Of a DNA stretch of 12,426 bases, positions 1 to 7,132 are shown piece by piece (positions within the stretch are counted from its first letter, which is position 1; each line of letters starts with the position of its first letter). The notes under the pieces are model-generated. The model was not told the DNA's origin, ran no database searches, and worked only from the letters and a program-made list of their open reading frames with translations. The stretch is from RGIG3009 sp045541495. GTDB taxonomy: Bacteria; Bacillota; Clostridia; Oscillospirales; Acutalibacteraceae. The translations under genes and the position numbers were made by a program. Location: positions 1 through 12,426 of the forward strand of contig JAZQJE010000035.1 of the NCBI GenBank assembly GCA_045541495.1, written 5' to 3'.

Positions 1-11
1 CCGGAAACCAA

Positions 12-23
12 GCTCTTCCGATC
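12..23. other. Illumina-adapter-like sequence at window edge
   Basis: Positions 12-23 read GCTCTTCCGATC, which equals 12 of the 13 bases at the 3' end common to standard Illumina adapters; the expected final T is an A here. It lies within 25 bases of the window start, where untrimmed adapter would sit if this is a contig end. A chance match cannot be excluded, but position and identity together make it suspicious. Bases 1-23 should be treated as possibly artificial. Confidence 0.5.
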
Positions 24-48
24 ACTTTTTTGTTGGTTGACGCGGGTG

Positions 49-1665
49 TTATCCCAGCGACTCTTTTTTGTTGGTAACCACGGGCACGTCGTAGCAAGAG
101 AATTTGCCGTCGATGTCGGCGGGCAGAGTCTTTTGGGTGAACGCGCTGACGAGTGGCACCAAAATGAGGCCGCCTACCATGGCGAATACCCCCGAATACA
201 GGGAGTTGGTAAACACAAATTCTAACACGGGAATTCCTTTTACGGATATCCAGCCTACGCTGATACACAACTGCACGATCTCCAGACCCGTGCCGAAGAT
301 AAAGGACGCTGCCACCGACGTGCGGGTGGCTTTTTTCCAATACAGGCCGTACAGGAACGGCGCGAGAAACGCGCCCGCCAAAGCACCCCACGACACACCC
401 ATCATTTGGGCAATGAACACGGAATCTTTCCATAAACTGTCTTTGAGGATGGCGATGACCGCCGATACCGCAATGAAGAAAACGATGAAAACGCGCATGA
501 CAAACACGCTGCGTTTTTCGCTCATCTCTTTGCGGGACAGGGGTTTCACCACATCCAACGTTAAGGTGGACGAAGAGGTGAGCACCAACGAGGACAGGGT
601 GGACATGGAGGCCGCCAACACCAGTACGATGATGAGTGCTACCACCACAGGTGCCAGATCGGACAACATGGTGGGAATGACTTTATCGAACATGACGGCG
701 CCGGTGGCGGAGAGGAACCCGCCGTCTGCCATATCGGCATAATACAGTTTGCCGAAACCGCCCAGGAAATAACACCCGCCCGCCACGATGATGGCGAACA
801 CAGTGGAGATGACGGTACCCTTTTTGATGGAACTTTCATCTTTGATGGAATAGAATTTTCCCACCATTTGGGGCAGACCCCACGTTCCCAATGACGTGAG
901 TAATACCACGAACAACAGGAAGAGGGGATGGGGGCCAAACAACGACGTGAAAGCGGGACCCGCCTGTTCACTCACGTTCAGCGCTTCCACTGCAGCGGTA
1001 AAGCCGCCGTTTTGGGACAGTACCGCCGCGATCACGGCGATAATGCCCACCAACATGATAATGCCTTGAATGAAATCGTTGATGGCGGTGGCCATGTATC
1101 CGCCGAAGATCACATACACACCGGTGAGTACCGCCATGACCACCACGACCACCCAGTAGGGGATGGCAAACACGTTGTTAAACAACGACGACAACCCGTT
1201 ATACAACGAAGCGGTATACGGGATGAGGAACACAAATACGATAAAGGATGCCATCACTTTGAGGGTTTTGGAGCCATATCGTTTTTCGAAGAAATCGGGC
1301 ATGGTTTTGGAGCCGAGATGCTGGGTCATAACACGGGTGCGCCGTCCCAATACCGACCACGCCAACAACGAGCCGATAAAGGCGTTGCCCAATCCGATCC
1401 ACGTGGAAGCGAGGCCGAAGTTCCAGCCGAATTGTCCCGCATAGCCTACGAAAATAACCGCAGAGAAATAGGATGTGCCGAAAGCAAAGGCGGTGAGCCA
1501 CGGACCGACGGCGCGGCCGCCTAGCACAAAACTATCCACGCTGACGGCGTGTTTACGGCAAGCGATCCCTACCCCGATCATCAGGGCGAAAAAACAGAGT
1601 AACATCGGGATAGAGATCCATGTGGTGGCGGAAACCGCTGCCGTTATCGGCATACAGGACGTCAT
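49..1665 (-). CDS. Sodium:solute symporter (SSS family)
   Basis: This is a predicted inner-membrane Na+-coupled symporter of 538 residues, within the usual SSS range. Hydrophobic segments run throughout, starting near residues 16-35. The family signature GGYMATAINDFIQG lies at about 188-201, with WGLPQMVGKF at 262-271 (as in PutP and PanF relatives). The serine/threonine-rich AASMSTLSSL segment at 351-360 continues to about 366 and corresponds to the helix that forms the Na2 site. The start at 1665 is preceded by AAAGGGAG at good spacing. A longer frame begins at 1710, but the promoter at 1701-1729 would start transcription near 1694, downstream of that codon. The gene diverges from the acyl-CoA synthetase/ior operon and shares its promoter architecture. 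Uptake or export of an aryl or other organic acid is therefore an inference from context. The family also moves proline, pantothenate, acetate and sugars, so the substrate is not proven. Confidence 0.9.
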   Translation of the reverse strand: MTSCMPITAAVSATTWISIPMLLCFFALMIGVGIACRKHAVSVDSFVLGGRAVGPWLTAFAFGTSYFSAVIFVGYAGQFGWNFGLASTWIGLGNAFIGSLLAWSVLGRRTRVMTQHLGSKTMPDFFEKRYGSKTLKVMASFIVFVFLIPYTASLYNGLSSLFNNVFAIPYWVVVVVMAVLTGVYVIFGGYMATAINDFIQGIIMLVGIIAVIAAVLSQNGGFTAAVEALNVSEQAGPAFTSLFGPHPLFLLFVVLLTSLGTWGLPQMVGKFYSIKDESSIKKGTVISTVFAIIVAGGCYFLGGFGKLYYADMADGGFLSATGAVMFDKVIPTMLSDLAPVVVALIIVLVLAASMSTLSSLVLTSSSTLTLDVVKPLSRKEMSEKRSVFVMRVFIVFFIAVSAVIAILKDSLWKDSVFIAQMMGVSWGALAGAFLAPFLYGLYWKKATRTSVAASFIFGTGLEIVQLCISVGWISVKGIPVLEFVFTNSLYSGVFAMVGGLILVPLVSAFTQKTLPADIDGKFSCYDVPVVTNKKESLG

Positions 1666-1697
1666 AATCAAAACTCCCTTTGGCTGGTATTGACAAA

Positions 1698-1719
1698 CAC
1701 ACTTTAACACTTTAAAGCG
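1698..1719 (-). promoter_or_regulatory. Shared 22-bp promoter element, symporter copy
   Basis: Read on the minus strand this is CGCTTTAAAGTG, T, TAAAGT, G, TG. It matches the element at 1779-1800 on the plus strand in 20 of 22 positions. It contains an exact tandem copy of TTAAAGTG. In both copies the element starts exactly 4 nt after the -35 hexamer and covers the -10. Such fixed placement is what a common operator, or an inverted duplication of one promoter, would look like. The regulator is not in this window. Confidence 0.6.
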
Positions 1720-1729
1720 TGTTTGTCAA
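1701..1729 (-). promoter_or_regulatory. Promoter of the symporter gene
   Basis: On the minus strand, TTGACA (1729-1724) is followed by 17 nt and TAAAGT (1706-1701). The -35 is perfect and the -10 matches 4 of 6 consensus bases. Transcription would start near 1694, giving a leader of about 29 nt that holds the AAAGGGAG ribosome site. The weak -10 embedded in a repeated TTAAAGTG motif suggests regulated rather than constitutive expression. The same layout recurs on the opposite strand at 1769-1797, which raises confidence. Confidence 0.7.
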
Positions 1730-1763
1730 GCACTTTCGTAAAAAAAGGCGAAGAGTGTCGGCA

Positions 1764-1779
1764 GAACCTTGACAGGTTC
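1764..1779. repeat. Small palindrome around plus-strand -35
   Basis: GAACC (1764-1768) and GGTTC (1775-1779) flank the -35 hexamer TTGACA at 1769-1774 symmetrically. Arms of 5 bp with a 6-nt centre are a plausible half-operator geometry. They are short enough that chance is a real alternative. Confidence 0.3.
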
Positions 1780-1797
1780 GCTTTAAAGTGATAAAGT
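1769..1797 (+). promoter_or_regulatory. Promoter of the acyl-CoA synthetase/ior operon
   Basis: TTGACA (1769-1774), a 17-nt spacer and TAAAGT (1792-1797) mirror the divergent symporter promoter exactly in spacing and -10 sequence. The start would be near 1804, about 29 nt before the ATG at 1833. A second AT-rich stretch (TAATATATTA, 1801-1810) lies where the initiating complex melts DNA. No other promoter is evident between here and 7132, so this probably drives all five genes. Confidence 0.7.
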
Positions 1798-1800
1798 ATG
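1779..1800 (+). promoter_or_regulatory. Shared 22-bp promoter element, operon copy
   Basis: The sequence is CGCTTTAAAGTG, A, TAAAGT, A, TG. It differs from the minus-strand copy at 1698-1719 in only two positions and sits at the same distance from its own -35. It includes the 8-bp palindrome CTTTAAAG and two TAAAGT repeats spaced 8 bp apart. It is interpreted as a binding site for a common regulator of both divergent units. Confidence 0.6.
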
Positions 1801-1832
1801 TAATATATTATGGGTAAATGAGGACAAAAACC

Positions 1833-3470
1833 ATGACCATTGTGCATTTGTTGGAACGAAACGCCCGTGAGTTCGGACAGGATACGGCGCTCATTGAGAT
1901 CAATCCCGAACAGCCCGAGACCCGAAAACTCACCTGGCATGAATTTGAATTGGTGGAATCCACCCCCCGTTCCCGTCATTATCGGAGGGAGATCACCTGG
2001 GCGGTGTTTAACGAAAAAGCCAATCGGTTGGCCAATATGCTGCAGCAAAACGGTATCGGCAAAGGCAAAAAAGTGGCCATTTTATTGATGAACTGCATCG
2101 ACTGGCTGCCCATCTATTTCGGTATTTTAAAGGCGGGAGCCATGGCGGTGCCGCTGAATTTCCGCTATTCCTCCGACGAGATCGAGTATTGTGTGGATCT
2201 GGCGCAGGCGGACGTGCTCATCTTCGGGCCTGAATTTATCGGTCGTGTGGAAGCGGTGGCGGATAAGATCAGCCGTCGGTGCACCCTTGTCTACTTGGGA
2301 GCGGGGTGCCCCGCTTTTGCGGACGATTATCACGATCTGATCTCGGAATGTTCGGGCCATTTCCCGCCTTGTACGTTGGAGGAAAGCGACGACGCGGCAG
2401 TGTATTTCTCCTCGGGTACCACGGGATTCCCCAAAGCCATTTTACATAATCACGAAAGTTTGATCCATGCCTGCCGTGTGGAACAACGCCACCACGGTCA
2501 AACGCGGGACGATTGCTTTTTGTGTATCCCGCCGCTGTATCACACGGGAGCGAAAATGCATTGGTTTGGCAGTTTGATCGCGGGCTCCAAAGCGGTTATC
2601 CTGAAAGGCACGCAATCCCGCAACATTTTGCAAGCGGTCAACGATGAAAAATGCACCATTGTGTGGCTGCTGGTTCCGTGGGCACAGGATATTCTCAACG
2701 CCATCGAACGGGGTGAGATCGATCTTGCCGAATTTGACCTGTCTCAGTGGCGGCTCATGCACATCGGTGCACAACCCGTTCCCCAAAGCCTCATTAAACG
2801 GTGGCTGGAATATTTCCCCCATCAACAATACGACACCAACTACGGACTGTCCGAGTCCATCGGCCCCGGCGCGGTGCATTTGGGCGTGGAAAATGTTCAC
2901 AAAGTGGGTGCCATCGGTATTCCCGGGTACGGTTGGGACGTGAAGATCGTCAATCCCGACGGCACCACCGTGGAACAGGGGCAGGTGGGAGAACTGTGCC
3001 TCAAAGGGCCCGGTGTGATGACCTGCTATTATCGGGACGAAGTCGCCACCGCCGACACGTTGCGGGATGGTTGGTTGTATACCGGTGATATGGCCATGCA
3101 AGACGAAGACGGGTTTATTTATCTGGTAGACCGCAAAAAAGATGTGATCATCACGGGCGGTGAAAATCTGTATCCCGTCCAGATCGAGAATTTCTTGTCT
3201 GCTCACCCGAAAGTGGGGGACGTGGCGGTGATCGGGTTGCCCGATCAGCGGTTGGGCGAGATCGCCGCGGCTATCATTCAAGTAAAACAAGGCATGACCT
3301 GTACGGAAGACGAGATCAACACCTTCTGTTTGGATCTGCCCCGTTATAAGCGGCCCCGCAAACTGATCTTTGCGGATGTGCCTCGCAACCCCACCGGCAA
3401 GATCGAAAAACCCCGTCTGCGGAAACTGTACGGCGGCGAGGGTTTGGTCGATTCCCAAAACAAGTCTTAA
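1833..3470 (+). CDS. AMP-forming acyl-CoA synthetase (adenylate-forming ligase)
   Basis: This 545-residue enzyme would activate a carboxylic acid with ATP and CoA through an acyl-adenylate. Class motifs are intact: SSGTTGFPK (193-201, phosphate loop), YGLSES (337-342), YTGD (416-419), the hinge DRKKDVIITGGEN (433-445), and the C-terminal PTGKIEK with the catalytic lysine at about 523. The start at 1833 is preferred over the in-frame ATG at 1818. It has TGAGGAC 7 nt upstream and a normal leader from the predicted promoter, whereas 1818 would leave only about 14 nt. Between the first strand and the NEKANRLANML helix lies an extra charged segment (about residues 34-55) not seen in typical acetyl-CoA synthetases. 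iorA begins 15 nt downstream, so the natural acid is probably an aryl acetate or another acid made by IorAB. A medium-chain or branched-chain acid is an alternative. Confidence 0.88.
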   Translation: MTIVHLLERNAREFGQDTALIEINPEQPETRKLTWHEFELVESTPRSRHYRREITWAVFNEKANRLANMLQQNGIGKGKKVAILLMNCIDWLPIYFGILKAGAMAVPLNFRYSSDEIEYCVDLAQADVLIFGPEFIGRVEAVADKISRRCTLVYLGAGCPAFADDYHDLISECSGHFPPCTLEESDDAAVYFSSGTTGFPKAILHNHESLIHACRVEQRHHGQTRDDCFLCIPPLYHTGAKMHWFGSLIAGSKAVILKGTQSRNILQAVNDEKCTIVWLLVPWAQDILNAIERGEIDLAEFDLSQWRLMHIGAQPVPQSLIKRWLEYFPHQQYDTNYGLSESIGPGAVHLGVENVHKVGAIGIPGYGWDVKIVNPDGTTVEQGQVGELCLKGPGVMTCYYRDEVATADTLRDGWLYTGDMAMQDEDGFIYLVDRKKDVIITGGENLYPVQIENFLSAHPKVGDVAVIGLPDQRLGEIAAAIIQVKQGMTCTEDEINTFCLDLPRYKRPRKLIFADVPRNPTGKIEKPRLRKLYGGEGLVDSQNKS

Positions 3471-3485
3471 TAAAGGAGAACCATC

Positions 3486-5219
3486 ATGAAAAAACTGATG
3501 ATCGGTAATCAGGCGGTGGCTGCGGGTCTGTACGACGGCGGATTGTCACTGGTATCCAGTTATCCCGGTACTCCCTCCACCGAAATTACCGAATTTTTAT
3601 CCCAATACGACGATATCCACAGCGAATGGGCCCCCAACGAAAAGGTGGCGGCGGAAGTGGCGTTCGGCGCCAGTTTGGCGGGAGCGCGCTCCGCTTGCGC
3701 CATGAAACATGTGGGCCTCAATGTGGCGGCAGATCCGTTGTTTACCTTGTCCTATACAGGTGTGAACGGCGGCATGGTCATTTGCGTGGCGGACGACCCT
3801 GCCATGCACTCCTCCCAAAACGAGCAGGATTCCCGTCACTATGCCATCGCGGCGAAAGTGCCGATGTTGGAGCCCGCCGACTCGGCGGAAGCTTACGCCT
3901 TTGCCAAAGCCGCTTTTGAACTGTCCGAACAATACGACACGCCCGTGTTACTGCGGATGTGCACCCGGATTGCCCACAGTCAATCCATCGTAGAAACGGG
4001 CGAACGGGTGGACACGGGACTGAAAGACTATGTGAAAGATCCCGCCAAATACATCATGATGCCCGCCAACGCCGTGAAACGGCATCCGGTGGTGGAAGAC
4101 CGCACCGCCGCCCTCACCAAATTGGCGGAAGATTGCGTGTATAACACCGTGGAAATGAATTCCGACGAGATCGGCATCATTACGTCGGGGTGCTCGTATT
4201 TATATGTGAAAGAAGTGTTGGGGGACAGCGCCAGTATCTTAAAGATCGGTATGCCCAACCCCTTGCCGGTGGAGTTGATTAAAACATTCGCCGCCAAGGT
4301 GAAAAAATTGTATGTCATTGAAGAATTGGATCCCGTGATTGAGACCCATGTTCGCGCGTTGGGTATTGACGTGATCGGGAAAGCGTTGTTCTCCCCCTTG
4401 GGTGAATTCTCCCAAGCCACCATTGCTGCCGCTTTCGGGAAAGAGCCGAAAGCCTGCGTCACCGCGGACTCGGCCATCCCCAACCGCCCGCCCATGATGT
4501 GCGCCGGTTGTCCTCATCGGGGCTTGTTCTATACCTTGGCGAAAAACAAGATCACCGTGCTGGGGGATATCGGGTGCTATACGCTGGGGGCGGTACCGCC
4601 GTTGTCGGCGCTGGATTCCACCTTGTGTATGGGTGCGTCGGTATCAGGACTTCACGGATTTAACGCCGCCAGACAAAACGCGGACAAAAAATCCGTGGCA
4701 GTGATCGGCGATTCCACCTTTATGCATTCGGGAATGACGGGGCTGGTGAACGTGGCGTATAACGCCACCAATTCCACCGTGATTATTTTGGATAACTCCA
4801 TCACGGGTATGACAGGTCATCAGCAAAATCCCACCACCGGTTACAACATCAAAGGCGATCCCGCCGCCAAAGTGGATCTGGAAGCCTTGTGCCGTGCGTT
4901 GGGCATCAACCGCGTGCGGGTGGTAGACCCCTATGACTTGAAAGCCTGTGAAACGGCGGTCAAAGAGGAGTTGGCGGCAGAAGAGCCGTCGGTTATCATT
5001 TCCCGCCGTCCCTGTGTCTTGCTGAAATCCGTGAAACATGCGCCGTCTTTAACGGTAACGGCGGATAAATGCCGTTCCTGCAAACGGTGTATGGGGCTGG
5101 GTTGTCCCGCCATCAGCATGAAAGACGGGAAAGCCCGTATCGATAACACCTTGTGTGTGGGGTGCGGCGTATGTAAACAGTTGTGTGCCTTTGATGCGAT
5201 TGAGGGGGTGACCATGTGA
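3486..5219 (+). CDS. iorA: Indolepyruvate ferredoxin oxidoreductase, alpha subunit
   Basis: This is the large subunit (577 residues) of the cytoplasmic thiamine-diphosphate enzyme that oxidatively decarboxylates aryl pyruvates to aryl acetyl-CoA while reducing ferredoxin. The N-terminal half is the pyrimidine-binding oxidoreductase domain, with SYPGTPSTEI near its start. The diphosphate-binding domain follows, with CAGCPHR (339-345), GDIGC (360-364) and the GDSTF (408-412) ... DN (436-437) metal motif. The C-terminus carries an 8-cysteine ferredoxin domain: Cys 529, 532, 535, 540 and Cys 557, 560, 563, 567. The first cluster has the wider CxxCxxCx4CP spacing usual in IorA. The ATG at 3486 has AAAGGAG 7-8 nt upstream. 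The gene overlaps iorB by one base (TGATG), which implies translational coupling of the two subunits. The function call is firm; the preferred 2-oxo acid (indole-, phenyl- or hydroxyphenylpyruvate) is not determined by sequence. Confidence 0.96.
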   Translation: MKKLMIGNQAVAAGLYDGGLSLVSSYPGTPSTEITEFLSQYDDIHSEWAPNEKVAAEVAFGASLAGARSACAMKHVGLNVAADPLFTLSYTGVNGGMVICVADDPAMHSSQNEQDSRHYAIAAKVPMLEPADSAEAYAFAKAAFELSEQYDTPVLLRMCTRIAHSQSIVETGERVDTGLKDYVKDPAKYIMMPANAVKRHPVVEDRTAALTKLAEDCVYNTVEMNSDEIGIITSGCSYLYVKEVLGDSASILKIGMPNPLPVELIKTFAAKVKKLYVIEELDPVIETHVRALGIDVIGKALFSPLGEFSQATIAAAFGKEPKACVTADSAIPNRPPMMCAGCPHRGLFYTLAKNKITVLGDIGCYTLGAVPPLSALDSTLCMGASVSGLHGFNAARQNADKKSVAVIGDSTFMHSGMTGLVNVAYNATNSTVIILDNSITGMTGHQQNPTTGYNIKGDPAAKVDLEALCRALGINRVRVVDPYDLKACETAVKEELAAEEPSVIISRRPCVLLKSVKHAPSLTVTADKCRSCKRCMGLGCPAISMKDGKARIDNTLCVGCGVCKQLCAFDAIEGVTM

Positions 5220-5791
5220 TGAAGACCACCAGTGTGATGATCGTGGGTGTGGGAGGACAGGGCAGTTTGCTGGCATCTAAGTTGCTGGGTCGGTTGCTCA
5301 CCGACGAGGGATATGACGTGAAAGTCAGCGAAGTGCATGGTATGAGCCAGCGGGGCGGATCCGTGGTTACCTACGTGCGGTTTGGCGACAAGGTGTATTC
5401 TCCCATTGTTACCGAGGGGGAAGCGGACATCATCATCGCTTTTGAAAAGTTGGAAGCCGCGCGGTATGCTCGTTTCTTAAAAACCGACGGCACCATTGTT
5501 ACCAACACCCAACAGATCGATCCTATGCCCGTTATCATCGGCGCGGCACAGTATCCCGAACAGGTGTTGAACGAATTGACAGACAAGGGCGTGTGCGTGG
5601 AAAGTCTCGATGCGTTGGCGTTGGCGGAGAAAGCGGGCTCGTCCAAAGCGGTGAACATCGTGTTGATGGGCCGCGCCGCCAAGTTCTTTGATATTCCCTA
5701 TGAACGGTGGGTCGCCGCCATCGAAAATACGGTGGCACCCAAGTTTGTGGAGATGAATAAGATCGCCTTTGATTTGGGTTATCATTCTTGA
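5219..5791 (+). CDS. iorB: Indolepyruvate ferredoxin oxidoreductase, beta subunit
   Basis: This is the small subunit (190 residues) that completes the IorAB enzyme. It shows the glycine-rich start VGVGGQG (residues 9-15) and the HGMSQRGGSV segment (40-49), both characteristic of the gamma-type domain of 2-oxoacid:ferredoxin oxidoreductases. The length is normal for IorB. The chosen ATG at 5219 overlaps the iorA stop. A GTG one codon earlier (5216) is possible, but the purine run AGGGGG at 5203-5208 serves the ATG equally well. It is followed 14 nt later by the PaaK-type ligase gene, so the CoA ester made by IorAB has an acid-releasing or acid-activating partner encoded next door. Confidence 0.95.
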   Translation: MKTTSVMIVGVGGQGSLLASKLLGRLLTDEGYDVKVSEVHGMSQRGGSVVTYVRFGDKVYSPIVTEGEADIIIAFEKLEAARYARFLKTDGTIVTNTQQIDPMPVIIGAAQYPEQVLNELTDKGVCVESLDALALAEKAGSSKAVNIVLMGRAAKFFDIPYERWVAAIENTVAPKFVEMNKIAFDLGYHS

Positions 5792-5805
5792 AAGGTGTGA
5801 AAGTC

Positions 5806-7116
5806 ATGGCAGAACGATATTTTCAACAAGACATTGAGACCATGCCGGTGGAGCAACTGAAACAACTCCAATCGGAAAAACTGGTCAAACAAGTGGCACA
5901 TGTTTACGAAAATGTGCCCTATTATCGGGCGCTGATGGATGAAAAAGGCGTCAAACCCGAAGATATCCACGGCATCGAGGATCTGCACAAACTGCCCTTT
6001 CTCACCAAAAGTGACCTACGGGATGCCTATCCTTATGGGTTGTTGGCGAAACCGCTGGGCGATTGCGTTCGCATCCAATCCACATCGGGTACAACGGGAC
6101 GGCGTGTGGTGGCGTTCTATACGCAACACGATATCGACCTGTGGGAAGATTGTTGTGCCCGCGCCGTTGTGGCGGCAGGTGGCACGAAAGAAGACGTGTG
6201 CCAGGTGGCTTACGGATTCGGTCTGTTTACGGGCGGCGCAGGTCTGAACGGCGGTTCTCACAAGGTGGGATGTTTAACCTTGCCTATGTCCTCGGGATTT
6301 ACCGAGCGGCAGATCCAATTTATGATGGATCTGAACGCCACCATTTTGTGTTGCACTCCGTCTTATGCGGCGTATATCGGGGAGACCTTGAAAGAACAGG
6401 GGTACACCCCCGACAAGATCCCGCTGAAAGCGGGTATCTTCGGTGCAGAACCGTGGACGGAAGAGATGCGTCGCGGTATTGAAGCCACCTTGGGGATCAA
6501 GGCCTATGATATTTACGGGTTGACCGAGACTACGGGCCCCGGTGTGGCCTTTGAATGCAGTGAGCAGTCGGGTATGCACATCAACGAAGACCATTTTTTG
6601 GCGGAGATCATCGATCCCGATACGGGCGAAGTATTGCCCGAGGGCAGCAAAGGCGAGCTGGTGTTCACGTCGTTGGATAAAGAAGCGTTCCCGCTTCTTC
6701 GGTATCGCACCCGCGATATTTGCGTGCTCACTCGCAAACCTTGTTCCTGCGGTCGTACCCATATCAAAATGTCCAAACCCATGGGCCGCAGTGACGATAT
6801 GTTGATCATCCGCGGTGTCAACGTGTTCCCCAGCCAGATCGAAACGGTGTTGCTTAACGAGGGATATCAACCCAACTATCAGATTATCGTGGATCGCAAG
6901 GGCAACAACGATACCTTTGATGTAAACGTGGAAATGAACCCCGACCAATTCTCCGACACCGTCAGCGGTGTGACGGCGTTGGAAAAATCCTTGGCCAATG
7001 CCATGAAGACCATGTTGGGAATCAATCCCACCGTTCATCTGGTGGCACCCAAGAGCATTACCCGCAGTGAGGGTAAAGCCGTCCGCGTGATTGATAAGCG
7101 GAAATTACACGATTGA
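5806..7116 (+). CDS. paaK: Phenylacetate-CoA ligase (PaaK family)
   Basis: The 436-residue protein matches the normal PaaK length. It belongs to the adenylate-forming ligases that join aryl acetates to CoA. Visible motifs are STSGTTGRR (92-100, phosphate loop), YGLTETTGPG from 237, RYRTRD (299-304), a CSCGRTH cysteine segment (313-319) and GRSDDMLIIRGVNVFPSQIE around 326-345. A C-terminal KAVRVIDKR segment supplies the conserved basic residues. The ATG at 5806 has AAAGGTG 8 nt upstream; a TTG at 5788 lacks this. It lies between iorB and the ACT gene, an arrangement known from other anaerobes. Run in reverse it would conserve energy from aryl acetyl-CoA; run forward it would feed reductive carboxylation by IorAB. 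It is a second, structurally distinct ligase in an operon that already has one at 1833-3470. Confidence 0.93.
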   Translation: MAERYFQQDIETMPVEQLKQLQSEKLVKQVAHVYENVPYYRALMDEKGVKPEDIHGIEDLHKLPFLTKSDLRDAYPYGLLAKPLGDCVRIQSTSGTTGRRVVAFYTQHDIDLWEDCCARAVVAAGGTKEDVCQVAYGFGLFTGGAGLNGGSHKVGCLTLPMSSGFTERQIQFMMDLNATILCCTPSYAAYIGETLKEQGYTPDKIPLKAGIFGAEPWTEEMRRGIEATLGIKAYDIYGLTETTGPGVAFECSEQSGMHINEDHFLAEIIDPDTGEVLPEGSKGELVFTSLDKEAFPLLRYRTRDICVLTRKPCSCGRTHIKMSKPMGRSDDMLIIRGVNVFPSQIETVLLNEGYQPNYQIIVDRKGNNDTFDVNVEMNPDQFSDTVSGVTALEKSLANAMKTMLGINPTVHLVAPKSITRSEGKAVRVIDKRKLHD

Positions 7117-7132
7117 GAAAGGGGAAAGACCG

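Larger units (their letters stand above)
1690..1729. repeat. 11-bp perfect inverted repeat at symporter promoter
   Basis: TTGACAAACAC (1690-1700) and GTGTTTGTCAA (1719-1729) are exact reverse complements separated by 18 nt. The right arm contains the minus-strand -35 hexamer. The left arm covers the predicted symporter transcription start near 1694. Arms placed on both sides of the -10 suggest an operator, though a transcript hairpin is unlikely because the right arm lies upstream of the start. The plus-strand promoter lacks this repeat, so it could give the symporter an extra layer of control. Confidence 0.6.

Noticed and set aside
1666..1710. N-terminal extension of the symporter to 1710
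   Set aside because: The extension is cysteine- and lysine-rich and overlaps the -10 region. The ATG at 1665 has a proper ribosome site.
1810..1821. Tiny upstream reading frame (ATG GGT AAA TGA) before the acyl-CoA synthetase
   Set aside because: It lies in the leader but has no ribosome site, and the predicted start is only 6 nt upstream. A four-codon frame is readily produced by chance.
2442..3458. A 338-codon minus-strand frame inside the acyl-CoA synthetase gene
   Set aside because: It is a shadow of the opposite coding strand. It has no recognisable domain, and the acyl-CoA synthetase motifs are complete.
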